A stretch of DNA of 64,000 nt from Candidatus Acidiferrales bacterium (GCA_035934015.1 DASYYH010000011.1:423116-487115), one strand, 5' to 3'; counted from the first letter of the stretch, positions 1-9,675 are shown. The notes: generated from the letters alone by a model not told the origin. Numbers and translations: made by a program.

Positions 1-844
1 CGTCGCTCCTCAGCCGCAGCCGGACGGAATCGTAAAGCAACTCAGGGAGTCGCTTTTGAAAGCGCTCATCGCAGCTCGTGTCCAGATCATCCGCGACTTC
101 AGGCCGCCAATAACACTGCGGTCGTTGTAATTTCCCGGCGTCGAGTTCAAATTCCAGAAAATGCGCGGGACGAAGTTGTTTTGCATACTGGAAGAACGTC
201 CGCTCGTCATGGTCCTGAACAGATAGAAACATGAAATCCGCGAGGGCGGTTTCGTCGACATCGCGTGGAAATTTCGGATCGTTGAAGATTTGCTTCAGTT
301 CGGAGGCAAAAACAAACTGGCCATTCCGATGAAAATAATAGAGGGGTTTTTCGCCAAATCTGTCACGCGCTAAGAAAAGTCGTCGCCTCAATCCATCCCA
401 AATGGCGAAAGCAAACATGCCGTTCAGCTTCTGTAGGCACGCTGGTCCCCACGCGTCGTATGCCGCCAGAAGCGTCTCTGTATCACTATTCGTCTTGAAG
501 CGATACCCTGCTCCCAACTCGGCACGTAGCTCAATGTAGTTATAGATTTCTCCGTTGAATACGATCCAAAGATCCGTACCAGACAGATTCATTGGCTGGC
601 GACCAGATTCGGAAAGATCGAGAATGCTCAGGCGTCTGCATCCTAGGCCCACGCGGTAGTCGCCGAGCCGGTCACTCTGCTCAAGGTAGCGCCATCTTCG
701 ATGCCTTGTCCCTACTAACCGAGCGGGTGCGAGATTGACGAACCCCCAATCATCTGGGCCGCGATGACCTGCCAGATGAGTTCCCGACCATAGCATCGCT
801 GGATCAACTCCGCGGTCCGAAGCGATACCGAATATCCCGCACAC
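1..844 (-). CDS. asnB: Asparagine synthetase (glutamine-hydrolysing), N-terminal part, cut by window edge
   Basis: Reading the minus strand from a GTG at 844 gives Met-Cys-Gly-Ile-Phe-Gly-Ile, the start of a class II glutamine amidotransferase in which Cys2 is the glutaminase nucleophile. Further on are the conserved HRGPDD and NGEIYNY motifs, and the last visible residues (VRLRLRSD) lead into the ATP-pyrophosphatase loop that lies outside the window. About 281 residues are visible with no stop. The GTG shares one base with the TAG stop of the upstream GT9 gene (TAGTG), so translation is probably coupled. The family moves ammonia from glutamine to an aspartyl or other carboxyl group. As the last visible gene of a polysaccharide operon it may amidate a sugar carboxylate rather than make free asparagine; that role is inferred. 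Confidence 0.9.
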   Translation of the reverse strand, partial: MCGIFGIASDRGVDPAMLWSGTHLAGHRGPDDWGFVNLAPARLVGTRHRRWRYLEQSDRLGDYRVGLGCRRLSILDLSESGRQPMNLSGTDLWIVFNGEIYNYIELRAELGAGYRFKTNSDTETLLAAYDAWGPACLQKLNGMFAFAIWDGLRRRLFLARDRFGEKPLYYFHRNGQFVFASELKQIFNDPKFPRDVDETALADFMFLSVQDHDERTFFQYAKQLRPAHFLEFELDAGKLQRPQCYWRPEVADDLDTSCDERFQKRLPELLYDSVRLRLRSD

Positions 845-1980
845 TATCGAATTACGCTTCCTATCTCTTCGCCCATAGCAGGAAGATATTCGCGCATGGA
901 CAAATTTGAACAGAGGTGTTTGGCGGCAACGGGAATAATATCCTCGGGAAGAATTCTGCGAATGCACTCACACGGTGTCCATCGACCACGAAAGCAGGGA
1001 TGGCAAGATGTCTTCGGACATATCGCGATCGCGCTACGATTTATGGGTGCGCGGCGGCTCGCTGAAGTGGGTCCAAAAATGCTGATCGTCCGCGTACCTA
1101 CGGCAGCTGCCATGTGCATCAAACCCGTGTCCCCAGAAATGAAGAGGTCGCAGCGTTTAAGCATCGAGAGAGTCTTTCGAATGTTCCACTTTCCCGTGCC
1201 CTCGATCCACGGAACATTGCCGACGATGCCGTGAGCAGTTTCCGCAGCATTGCGCTCCCTAAATGTACCGAAGCTTATAACACTGAGGTTTGGGGTTAGG
1301 CGGCAAAGGGCGCGGATACAGGCTCCGAAGTTTTCGGCCGGCCACGATTTCGAGGGTACGACAGACGAGCATTGAACGCCCACAATCGGTCCGCGGCCTT
1401 GTAAGCCAGCATCTCTTGTTTCCCGCAAAGCCCACGCCGATTCTTCTACAGAGGTCCGGATTGACGGTGGAAGCAAAGGTGGATCGAGACCTATGGCCCG
1501 CGCAATTTCATCTTGAGTTGCGGGGAACGGACGCGTCCAGCTTGTCTCCACAGAATAAGTCAAGAACCAGCTGACAGGGGGCGATGCTTCACCGATCGCG
1601 TGACGCGCGCCAGTTGCTACTTTCAGGGCTACAAGTTTCGCTGCAGACATTTCCGGGGGACAAACGATTAAATCTGACCTTCGCAAAAGCGAGAGCCAAA
1701 GTCGAAGGAGTCCGGAAGGGTTTCTGCGGAGATGTTGAACAAAGTACGGAACCATTATAAGGTTTTCTTCCCGCACTAAATCGTAATGCTCTCGCGTTGC
1801 AAAAAGGACTTTGACTGGCCACTTCCCTTCTGCCCGAACACAGATTGCCTTGAGCAGTGGCAGGCTCTGCACGACGTCCCCTAGCCCCTGTGTATCAACA
1901 AAGAGGATGCCGCGATCCGGTCGGATGCGAATCTTGGCCTGGCCGACGCGCAAATAGTTTTTGCATTCATCTGTGGACAA
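844..1980 (-). CDS. Glycosyltransferase family 9 (heptosyltransferase-like)
   Basis: A 378-residue protein with a GT-B fold of the ADP-heptose:LPS heptosyltransferase family (GT9). An N-terminal FVDTQGLGDVVQSLPLL segment matches the family's GDvi..tP start. The C-terminal donor site shows SKSWPAENF near residue 210 and SGDTGLMHMAAAVGTRTISIFGPT near residue 290, the usual nucleotide-sugar signature. It has no signal peptide or membrane segment, so it is expected on the cytoplasmic face. The first in-frame start is TTG at 1980, 20 nt after the stop of the polymerase-like gene, with no clear ribosome-binding site. It probably adds one sugar of the surface glycan repeat; donor and acceptor cannot be read from sequence. 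Confidence 0.88.
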   Translation of the reverse strand: MSTDECKNYLRVGQAKIRIRPDRGILFVDTQGLGDVVQSLPLLKAICVRAEGKWPVKVLFATREHYDLVREENLIMVPYFVQHLRRNPSGLLRLWLSLLRRSDLIVCPPEMSAAKLVALKVATGARHAIGEASPPVSWFLTYSVETSWTRPFPATQDEIARAIGLDPPLLPPSIRTSVEESAWALRETRDAGLQGRGPIVGVQCSSVVPSKSWPAENFGACIRALCRLTPNLSVISFGTFRERNAAETAHGIVGNVPWIEGTGKWNIRKTLSMLKRCDLFISGDTGLMHMAAAVGTRTISIFGPTSASRRAPINRSAIAICPKTSCHPCFRGRWTPCECIRRILPEDIIPVAAKHLCSNLSMREYLPAMGEEIGSVIR

Positions 1981-2000
1981 GTCAGTTTTTTGCGTTGTAT

Positions 2001-3428
2001 TCAGGTGCGGATCGACCAGCTCTCATTCGATCGCAGCGTCAAGCGGGGCGAAGCAAAACCAGCATGCGCATGAATGGAAAACAGCTCTGTTACTTTGGCA
2101 ATCAGACAGGCAGTGACGATCACCGCATAAGCGAAGAAAAGCGTATATAGCGTTCCCAGAATTCCCTCGTCAGCGGACAAACCGCCAAAAACGACAAAAA
2201 ACATGTATCCCACGTGCCAGTAAAGCGAGCCATGGGTTCGCGTGGCCCAGCGGCGAAGCAAACTTAGAAAAATGGCCGCAGCAAATAAATATTCGGTCAA
2301 GCTAGTAAAACCAGAGTCAGCAAGAGCTGATCCGACAAGAGTCGGCGCGGGAGTTTCGGCCGGGTACGTGTGATAATCGGAATAAATCATGTAGCCAAGG
2401 CCGCGAAACGGGTGATCCGGCTTGTTTGGATCAATCAAGCGGGGAAGCCAACTCGTCAACGCATAGACTCCGACTCTAGAACCGCGAAACAAACTTTGAT
2501 TGTCGGGCAGAACGTTGACGAACTGGCAATAACCGCGATAGAGGCTGTCATCACCCCAGCGCGTCGCGGTGGTCGCACGCGCAAGTTTGAGAAAATCCGC
2601 AATAGTCGTTGCTCCTTGTGACTGGCGGGTCAACACGCGAGGCAAAAACCAGGTTTTTGCTCCCGCACCGAAGAATACGATCACAGACACAAAAACCATA
2701 AGGCGAGTGTTCCAAAGCGACTTGAATAGAGCGCGGTTATAGACATAAAGAGCTATGCCTGCCCATAGAATCGGCTCCTCAAGTCCGCCCTTATTCGTGC
2801 GCAGGAAAAACGAAATGCACATCATAGCCGTCAGAACGACCGCAATGAGAGACCTTCTTCCACTCAAACTGGGGAGCGTGAGCGCCAAACCGAAAACGGC
2901 AATGTCCGCTCCTCGATACCAAAATCCTCCGAATGGTATTGCTTCATCCCGGAACCTATTGAGAGCGCCGTAGAAGTTCGGAGCCGAAGTAGCTCCTACA
3001 AGAAACAACGCGATAACGCCTAGAATTACGCCTACTACTGTGATCGCGATTCCTATATGCCACAGCTTATGGAGATCGGCCCGGCTCAGATCCTGCGCAA
3101 TGGGACGCGGATTACCATTCGCTAAAAGCAATCCAACTATAAGAACGACGAGGCCAAGGATGTGCACTTCCGTCGGGTAAAGTCGAAAAGCAAATTCGCG
3201 ATATCCAAGGGGCAATGCGGCAGGCGAAAGCATGTAGCGGAAAAGGAGGTCGACATTATCTGTGAGCACCGCCATCCCCAGATAGGCCATGCAAAAACCC
3301 TCGGCCGATACGAGGCTCCATTTCCGAATAATCAAAGCGATCAAGCCCAGATTGACGAGCGAGAGCGCGCAAAATTCGATTATTTCCACTGTCAGATGGC
3401 AACGAACACCGGGGCTCGCGACGGGCAT
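2001..3428 (-). CDS. Polytopic membrane protein, O-antigen/oligosaccharide polymerase-like (Wzy-type)
   Basis: A very hydrophobic protein of about 475 residues with roughly 10-12 predicted membrane spans and a long polar loop in the C-terminal half (around residues 290-370). That is the architecture of Wzy-type repeat-unit polymerases. Sequence identity within this class is low, so the call rests on topology and on its place next to a flippase, glycosyltransferases and Wza/Wzc export genes. The reading frame stays open to an ATG at 3518, but that start would overlap the upstream gene by 127 nt. An ATG at 3428 (37-nt overlap) or a GTG at 3389, 3 nt past the upstream stop and directly before the first hydrophobic helix, is more likely. 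An O-antigen ligase is the main alternative. Confidence 0.72.
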   Translation of the reverse strand: MPVASPGVRCHLTVEIIEFCALSLVNLGLIALIIRKWSLVSAEGFCMAYLGMAVLTDNVDLLFRYMLSPAALPLGYREFAFRLYPTEVHILGLVVLIVGLLLANGNPRPIAQDLSRADLHKLWHIGIAITVVGVILGVIALFLVGATSAPNFYGALNRFRDEAIPFGGFWYRGADIAVFGLALTLPSLSGRRSLIAVVLTAMMCISFFLRTNKGGLEEPILWAGIALYVYNRALFKSLWNTRLMVFVSVIVFFGAGAKTWFLPRVLTRQSQGATTIADFLKLARATTATRWGDDSLYRGYCQFVNVLPDNQSLFRGSRVGVYALTSWLPRLIDPNKPDHPFRGLGYMIYSDYHTYPAETPAPTLVGSALADSGFTSLTEYLFAAAIFLSLLRRWATRTHGSLYWHVGYMFFVVFGGLSADEGILGTLYTLFFAYAVIVTACLIAKVTELFSIHAHAGFASPRLTLRSNESWSIRT

Positions 3429-4861
3429 CGCGATGCAATCTCGGATACGATCGCAGCTCCAATTTTCTGAATGTTTGCCCTTGCAAGGGCTGCAGGGTTG
3501 CGGACCGGGTCGCCCCACTCCAGGTAGTACGCGGATTCCAGAAACGACCAGACGAATTTCAAAAGCAGATCACGATTCGGTCGGAAATCGTACAGGGCCT
3601 TCGATAGCAGCCCGGGCAATTCCGCAATGCTTTGGCAATGATAAACAAGGCCGCAGAAACCGTAGCAAAGCGAGCCAAGCGCAACCACCGGTTTTTCGTA
3701 GAGGATGGATTCCCATGCACTGCTTCCGGTAATTGTGACAACCGCGTCCGACTGTTGAATCAAGTCATGACTATCAACAGAGGGGGACAGCAATCGCACA
3801 TTCGGCAGTTTTTTTATTGCGCGATAGTAGCTCAGCTTTCGCTCGCCTTTCATACCCGGATGTTCCTTCACCATTAGCCGATAGCCGATTGGCAAGCTTT
3901 TACCGATATTCTCGATGATTGCCATCTGATTCGTGCAAAAAGGCGCTCGCACGTCCGTCGTGAATTCCGGCTGAACGTGCAGCGGGAAATAGATCTTGGG
4001 ACCGCTCGCAATCCTGCGGTCGAAAATTGCGGCTTCGCTTACGACGTGTCTGGAGATTCGGACTGTGTCTTGCCATACTGGCTGCCACGGAGGTGACCCA
4101 TGGTACGAGCCCACCTCGAATTTGCCATCCTCGAGGAAGGTCTGCACTCGAAATGGGATTCTTGCGCCTCTTCTCGCCAGATCTCGCAATCTAGGAACCA
4201 GCGGCGAGTGCTGTGCCCATCCGAGAAAAGGGGCTTTGATCTTCTGCCGCCGGAATCTGTGCACAAACTGCGTAGCTCTGTTTGCCGCTTCATGGCTCAA
4301 CGTGCGCGTTTTCACTGTCTCAAATCGCTCTCGCATGGAATGCCACAAACCAGCAGGCCCATCTAAAAAGAAGAAATGATTCGCCACCGGGGCAGGATAC
4401 GGCAACAGATAAGAAATGTTCCTTCGCCGGGCCACACACCAAGCAATCCATTCCGTAGCACAGGAGATCTCTCCCAGTATCGCATCCATCGGTGCCCGGT
4501 CTAAAATGTGCTCCCAGAATCTGCGAATGCCTTCCAGGGTCCGAATTCCACGTTCAAATGAATAGGTGCTGATAATTCGATCGGCCGAAAGCATCATATT
4601 CATGCCTTGGCATTCGTGCTGATCCTCGAATTCGCGAAGTGACTCAATGCTCGTTTCCAAATTGAAACCGGAGATAAAACTCTTCAGCCACGCCGCCAAA
4701 TTGAATACTTCATTGAATGCGCCACTCGCATCGAGCATCCGGAAAGCAGGAGATGTAAAGGCCACCGCGCTGACGTCACAGCCGTGGCCTTCCCTGAGCT
4801 CTCGCGCAATGGCGGGGAAAAAGTATCGGTACTCGCCTTTGCAGATCAGCAGTATGTTCAT
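3392..4861 (-). CDS. Capsule polysaccharide biosynthesis-type transferase (GT-B fold)
   Basis: A 489-residue soluble protein. The second half (about residues 270-430) has a strand reading KIYFPLHVQPE, a MVKEHPG motif and a late SSAWESILYEKPVVALG motif. This order is typical of capsule synthesis (KpsC/KpsS-like) and CDP-glycerol transferase-like GT-B proteins, where KEHP and the late Ser/Glu-rich loop bind the nucleotide. The N-terminal half starts MNILLICKGEYRYFF and carries the acceptor domain. It lies between the flippase (71-nt gap) and the polymerase-like gene (overlap). It probably transfers a sugar or sugar phosphate to the growing glycan. Substrate is unknown. Confidence 0.7.
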   Translation of the reverse strand: MNILLICKGEYRYFFPAIARELREGHGCDVSAVAFTSPAFRMLDASGAFNEVFNLAAWLKSFISGFNLETSIESLREFEDQHECQGMNMMLSADRIISTYSFERGIRTLEGIRRFWEHILDRAPMDAILGEISCATEWIAWCVARRRNISYLLPYPAPVANHFFFLDGPAGLWHSMRERFETVKTRTLSHEAANRATQFVHRFRRQKIKAPFLGWAQHSPLVPRLRDLARRGARIPFRVQTFLEDGKFEVGSYHGSPPWQPVWQDTVRISRHVVSEAAIFDRRIASGPKIYFPLHVQPEFTTDVRAPFCTNQMAIIENIGKSLPIGYRLMVKEHPGMKGERKLSYYRAIKKLPNVRLLSPSVDSHDLIQQSDAVVTITGSSAWESILYEKPVVALGSLCYGFCGLVYHCQSIAELPGLLSKALYDFRPNRDLLLKFVWSFLESAYYLEWGDPVRNPAALARANIQKIGAAIVSEIASRCPSRAPVFVAI

Positions 4862-4932
4862 TATTTTGCGAGAGGTTGAATCGCCCCTGAAATGTCAATC
4901 GAAGTACGACTCGGAATGTGAATGAATTAGGC

Positions 4933-6315
4933 TCACGGCATCGCCTTTTTGAGACGTCGCAGGTCGCTCAAAGTCATATACCGAGTAACCCACAGGCATG
5001 CTAGAAACACCCCACCGCCTGCAAGAATCCGCGCAATGCTGTCCAAGAGTGTCGCCATCGCTGGGTGCCAGACGACAGCAAGAATGTACACACCCAGGGA
5101 TGCAGAACTGATTTGCAAAACCCACGTCGGCCGAAACGTTTGCCGGAACAGTTTCCAATGCATGGCGATCAGTATGGCTGCTCCGCCGGCCGTCGCGAGC
5201 AACTGGCCGACCGCGGCGCCGACAATGCCGATGCGAGGAACAAGCAGCACGTCAAAGCCGACGATCGCAATACCACTCACGGCCCAAAACACAGTTGTCG
5301 TCCAGACACGGAAGTGAACATTTAGGATCACCACGTAAAGAAGGATAAAAGCCATGAAAATCCCTTGCACGCCGAGAACGGCCAGCGTCGAAGCCCCCGG
5401 CGCAAAATCATGCGACGCGACAGTTCTGAGAATGTCGTGCGGGAAAAACGCCATGAGCCCCGCGACCCCTGCACCAAACCCGAAGACAAACTTCTGGACG
5501 CTCTCAAATCGATTCCGAAACGACTGCTGGTCGTTCTGGTCATGGAGCGCCGACAATTCCGGGAACAAAACGTCATTGATCGCGCCAGTCGAGAAAAACA
5601 CTAATGCCGAAATCGCAAAACAGACGCTGTAGATACCCACTTCTTGTAGTCCCAAGTAGCAACTGACAACATATTTGTCCGCGCCCAAAGACAGTGTCGA
5701 TGCTAAAACACCTGGCAGGAGCGGCAGGCCGTAGCGTGCATATTTTAAAAATATGTGCCGCGATGGCCTGACAATCCGCACGCCCTGCCGAGCACGTAAA
5801 TAGACCATCCCACCGGCAACGCTTAGCGCTGCGATGGCCACATAACTCCATGCCGCTGCCGCCACGCTTTCAGCCACGTAAGCGACCGCGATAACAACGA
5901 GCGTCTCCGGGATGAGCCGCGTCAGACAAAGATATGCCCATAATCGATTTTCTCGCCGCGCCCGCAACAAGTTTTTTATTTCTTCAAATATGGAATCGAA
6001 GAATAGAGCCGCGATTAATGCTGCGAGCAAGATGCCGCCGCTCTGATAGGAATGAAACGCGCGCCTGACAAACACGCCTGAAAAACAGACGAGTGCGATC
6101 CCAACAATCAGCGCAACTCCGCTGACCATCGCGAACACCGTAGAAATCGCTTCGTTCACTTCCGAAGGCTTTCGATTCCCGCTCAAGAAACGCATCAATG
6201 ACGAGCCACAATTCATTGTGGAGACGGTCATTGTCATGCTGAGAGTCACAATAAAAAGCGACCATGCCCCAAATCCGGCCAGTCCCAACGTACGCGTTAA
6301 TACCACCAGCCACAA
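4933..6315 (-). CDS. Polysaccharide/lipid-linked oligosaccharide flippase (Wzx/MATE-like), 5' end uncertain
   Basis: A 460-residue membrane protein with about 12-14 predicted spans. It begins with the WLVVLTRTLGLAGFGAWSLF pattern typical of the first helices of Wzx-type flippases, which move undecaprenyl-linked repeats across the inner membrane. The only canonical in-frame start is a TTG at 6315, inside helix 1, so the usual short cytosolic N-terminus is missing. The same frame is open upstream to a TGA at 6477 but has no ATG/GTG/TTG there. An ATG at 6431 in another frame encodes a plausible N-terminus (a basic RRRD stretch followed by SLREI) that would join smoothly after a one-base shift near 6365. 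This is either a real frameshift or a sequence error. Confidence 0.82.
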   Translation of the reverse strand: MWLVVLTRTLGLAGFGAWSLFIVTLSMTMTVSTMNCGSSLMRFLSGNRKPSEVNEAISTVFAMVSGVALIVGIALVCFSGVFVRRAFHSYQSGGILLAALIAALFFDSIFEEIKNLLRARRENRLWAYLCLTRLIPETLVVIAVAYVAESVAAAAWSYVAIAALSVAGGMVYLRARQGVRIVRPSRHIFLKYARYGLPLLPGVLASTLSLGADKYVVSCYLGLQEVGIYSVCFAISALVFFSTGAINDVLFPELSALHDQNDQQSFRNRFESVQKFVFGFGAGVAGLMAFFPHDILRTVASHDFAPGASTLAVLGVQGIFMAFILLYVVILNVHFRVWTTTVFWAVSGIAIVGFDVLLVPRIGIVGAAVGQLLATAGGAAILIAMHWKLFRQTFRPTWVLQISSASLGVYILAVVWHPAMATLLDSIARILAGGGVFLACLWVTRYMTLSDLRRLKKAMP

Positions 6316-6458
6316 ATATGTCCGTACCTTTCGAAAAGGGAGAGGAAGATTAGAGAAAACGATATCTCGCGCAAACTTGCGTCCCGCCTCCTCTTCAATG
6401 GTTTGGCCGCATCCAAGAACAGCGGTGTCATAATCAAAGGCGCGTTTTGTGAAAGTGT

Positions 6459-8516
6459 TTATGACTGAACTCGCTCAAGCTTATCTCTGAATGGTACTGC
6501 CGCGCCGGATAACCGAGCACTGCATGTCTGTACCCCAAGCATGCGGCTCCACATTTCGAGCGCGCCCAAGCGTGATATAAATTTGTAATTGACGCTGGGC
6601 GCGCCGCTAAGAAAAGCTTGCAGTTGGCTGAACAGATAGCGCTCATCAATCACGCCGAAAATGCCGGGCGCTTGACAGAAAAATGTCGGCACGGAAAGAA
6701 TGCCGCGAAAGTACTCGCCAAGAGTTCCGCGTAGCAATAACTCGTCAAATGAAGCTGCGGCTTTTTCTTTTCGCCCATGACTAAACCATTTACGACGCCG
6801 TGGGCGAGCCATATTCGGTTTCTTAAGTTGCGCCCGGATCACATGCTTCGGCTCCCGATATAGCGCGCGCCCCGAACTAGGCAAGCTCACAAAAAAGTTC
6901 ACTACGCGCGAATCTAGAAACGGCATCTCGGCCCTGGCACCACCGAGGCGAAGCGCATGGAACACGAGCCGAGTGTCGAGATGGAGCATCGCCATGTCCA
7001 TGCTCAATTCGGTCATCGCGCAATAGAAATCTCCTTCTTCGAGGCGTTCGATGAGTGGCCGAACAAAACAGTCCGAATACCAATCGGCCACGCATTCAAA
7101 CCCAGAAACAGTGAGCGCCGGGAAGTACTTCCGCGATCTACCCGGCATCTCCCCATATCCAAACATACGTCCATCATAAAAGTGTTCTGCGTTGGTTAGA
7201 CCGTCTAGAAGGCTTTCCAGCATCCAAGCGACTCGCGAACCGGCGCATACTCGCACCATTTCAATGAACCATTTGCGGAATTGGTCCGGCATTCGCCTTG
7301 TCGAGTTTTGCAGAAGTGGCAACAACTTTAGAAAGTTCGCCGAAAACAATCCTCGGCGAAACAAATAGCCCAGCGATGGCCCCGTGTAATTGTTGTCTGC
7401 CAGGGTGTCCGCCATTTGGCCCGAAAAAACGCCACACCCTTTTCCGAACACTTGCCGTTGGCGAATCCCGAACCGATAAAACAGCGGAAGCGTGATGCGC
7501 GTCCCACCGACCCACGATTGCACGTTCAACTCCCATTCGTTCGGTAATGTCTCGTCAGATGGGTCCAGAACAACCGCTTCGTGAGAAATCCCAAGCGCCT
7601 CCGCTAAGGCATGTGCTATGCCAATCTCTCTTCTGCTTCCATCGTCAGTGGCGACTCCGCCAGTAAGTGCGAGGATTTTTTCCTTTTGACGCTCTGCGAC
7701 GAGATTTGCAAGCAGCGACGAGTCCGTTCCTCCGGAAAGCAAGAGCCCGGCATGGCCCATTTGGCGCGGCTCGACGGCCCGTCTGAGCAAAGGCAAAAAC
7801 TCGTGTATCGCTTCGGAATTGGATTTCAAATCCCAAGTCCGAGACGGGTGCCAGTAGCGTTCAATCGTGACGTTTGGGCCCCGTTCACTGATTTCGCATT
7901 GAAGGAACCGCCCGCGTCCGATTGTTTTGACTTCGTCAAACAAGGTAAATGACGCAGGCACAAAACCTTCGTGGGCCAGAAAAAACGCTGCGGTCAGTGG
8001 GTTGATCTGTGTCGCAGCATCCATTAGGTATTGTGGGTGAGACGCGAACCGCAGCGCCGCTTGATCCGCGCGAATGAAAATGTCCTCGCATCCATACTTG
8101 TCCACGACGAGAAACACCTCGCGGGCAACCGGATCTGAAACGAGCAGGCAGAAATTTCCTTCCAGCAGAGCAAATGCCTCCGTACCATGATTCGCATAAA
8201 GGGCCCCAATCAATTCACAAATATTTCTCGGATCGGCTCTGCGGACCTCTGTGCCTTTGTCAAATCTGGCGTCGCTGGCAATGAATGGCTGGCCCCAAAC
8301 GAAAATGTCGAAAGGATCTGGACCCTGACGATAAGATTTCCAATGACTTTGCGGCCACCCATTGATTTCACGCGCGAAGACTTGTATGTGCATGCCTTCA
8401 TACTTCCGCACGCACTCCGTAGACTCTTCCCGGGGAGCGTCGCCTGTGGCAACTTGCCATAGACTTTCTCCGATCGCTCCCCAAAATGCCGGGAAATTGT
8501 TGGGCGTTTTTTTCAC
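6459..8516 (-). CDS. Asparagine synthase-like amidotransferase lacking the N-terminal cysteine nucleophile
   Basis: A 685-residue protein starting at GTG 8516, 10 nt after the NeuB-type gene. Residues 1-230 resemble the Ntn glutaminase fold of asparagine synthases (a VDKYGCEDIFI strand, FASHPQYL), but the chain starts MKKTPNNFPAFWG, with no Cys at position 2. Residues 261-267 are SGGTDSS, the PP-loop that adenylates a carboxylate, and the synthetase domain continues to about residue 640. The protein is longer than AsnB (about 550-630). The missing Cys predicts no glutamine hydrolysis, so it may use free ammonia, another amine, or ammonia from a partner such as the AsnB at the left edge. Related enzymes in O-antigen clusters amidate uronic acids; that role here is inferred. 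Confidence 0.83.
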   Translation of the reverse strand: MKKTPNNFPAFWGAIGESLWQVATGDAPREESTECVRKYEGMHIQVFAREINGWPQSHWKSYRQGPDPFDIFVWGQPFIASDARFDKGTEVRRADPRNICELIGALYANHGTEAFALLEGNFCLLVSDPVAREVFLVVDKYGCEDIFIRADQAALRFASHPQYLMDAATQINPLTAAFFLAHEGFVPASFTLFDEVKTIGRGRFLQCEISERGPNVTIERYWHPSRTWDLKSNSEAIHEFLPLLRRAVEPRQMGHAGLLLSGGTDSSLLANLVAERQKEKILALTGGVATDDGSRREIGIAHALAEALGISHEAVVLDPSDETLPNEWELNVQSWVGGTRITLPLFYRFGIRQRQVFGKGCGVFSGQMADTLADNNYTGPSLGYLFRRGLFSANFLKLLPLLQNSTRRMPDQFRKWFIEMVRVCAGSRVAWMLESLLDGLTNAEHFYDGRMFGYGEMPGRSRKYFPALTVSGFECVADWYSDCFVRPLIERLEEGDFYCAMTELSMDMAMLHLDTRLVFHALRLGGARAEMPFLDSRVVNFFVSLPSSGRALYREPKHVIRAQLKKPNMARPRRRKWFSHGRKEKAAASFDELLLRGTLGEYFRGILSVPTFFCQAPGIFGVIDERYLFSQLQAFLSGAPSVNYKFISRLGALEMWSRMLGVQTCSARLSGAAVPFRDKLERVQS

Positions 8517-8526
8517 CCGATGCGTC

Positions 8527-9675
8527 TTACGACGAGGCTTCCAGACTGATACTTCTTGCGAAGTCCGATTTCTCGCTCTTCAAGGATTTCCGAACTGGCG
8601 CAGTTTCTCCCATAAAATGAGCCCATGTAAAATGTTCGCCTTTTTTTGCGGGACGGAGCAGTCGCCGACCAAGTATTTTGTCAATTTCGTACGGCAGAAT
8701 TGCCCCGAGTGGCGCTGGCCGCAACACTTCCAGATCGCATCGTTCGATGACCTTTCCTGTAGAAAGATTACAGGCCGCACGAAGGCATCTCCGTTGCACG
8801 ACCACAGTTTTTCGCTCGTTCTCCGTGACGCATTTTTCCGGAGATCCTAGAGCGCGTTCCATCTCCCGCGTCCGCTCGACCATCTCATTCCACGTTTCCG
8901 GCGTCATAGAAAATCCGTGGTCGGGCCCAGCTCGATTCGTATCGTCCGTGAAATGCTTTTCAATAATTCTCGCTCCCAGTGCCACGGCTCCGAGCACCGC
9001 AGCATGGCCTGGAGTATGGTCCGATAGGCCGAGAACCGCGTCGGGAAAACATTTACCGTAGCTCTGTAGAACGTTCAAATGGACATGATCGAAACAGCTA
9101 GCATCTCCTGTGTAATTCGTGTTGCATTGCAGAAGAGCAAATTGGGAATTCCTGACTCGAATGACCTCCATCGCGCGCTGCACTTCACCCATGTTCGAGG
9201 CACCGGTTGATAGAATCACTGGTCTGGTCCGACTGGCGACATTCTCAAGCATCTCTGTCCACGTAATGTCTCCGGAACCGATTTTGTAGGCGGCAACATA
9301 CGGAGCCAGCAGATTCACGGCCTCGAAATCATATGGGGTGGACAAAAAATCGATCCCCTCATGGTCGCAGCATGCTTTTAGTTCAGCGGTCCACTCCCAA
9401 GGAAGCGACGCTTCCTGGTAAACCTCATAGACAGATTTTTGCCATTTTGCCTGATGCCCTAACCGTCCATCGAGTGCGCAAAATCCAAAATCGCTGACGA
9501 TTTTGGGCGCACGAAAATGTTGAAACTTGGCGGCATCCGCGCCCGCCTGCTTAGCAAGCCGGATGAGCCTCGTCGCTCTATCGAATGAACCGTCATGATT
9601 CGCAGCAATATCCGCGATGAAATATGATGGATTTCCGTCTCCTATCGTTCGTTTACCGATTCTGAAGCTCGGCAT
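8527..9675 (-). CDS. NeuB-family nonulosonic acid synthase (sialic/pseudaminic/legionaminic acid synthase)
   Basis: A protein of about 382 residues that condenses a 2,4-diacetamido-hexose or N-acetylmannosamine with phosphoenolpyruvate to give a nine-carbon 2-keto acid. The TIM barrel shows FIADIAANHDGSFDRA, ADAAKFQHF, FLSTPYDFEAV, YKIGSGDITW, ILSTGASNMGEV, the LSDHTPG metal/PEP segment and IIEKHFTDD, in family order. A C-terminal SAF domain (about residues 290-350, ERCDLEVLRPAPLGA) follows. An upstream in-frame ATG lies at 9696, but the ATG at 9675 has a well-placed AAGGAG. It overlaps the GT4 gene by 23 nt. The aminotransferase, acetyltransferase and dehydratase in the same operon suggest a pseudaminic or legionaminic type product rather than sialic acid. 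Confidence 0.92.
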   Translation of the reverse strand: MPSFRIGKRTIGDGNPSYFIADIAANHDGSFDRATRLIRLAKQAGADAAKFQHFRAPKIVSDFGFCALDGRLGHQAKWQKSVYEVYQEASLPWEWTAELKACCDHEGIDFLSTPYDFEAVNLLAPYVAAYKIGSGDITWTEMLENVASRTRPVILSTGASNMGEVQRAMEVIRVRNSQFALLQCNTNYTGDASCFDHVHLNVLQSYGKCFPDAVLGLSDHTPGHAAVLGAVALGARIIEKHFTDDTNRAGPDHGFSMTPETWNEMVERTREMERALGSPEKCVTENERKTVVVQRRCLRAACNLSTGKVIERCDLEVLRPAPLGAILPYEIDKILGRRLLRPAKKGEHFTWAHFMGETAPVRKSLKSEKSDFARSISLEASS

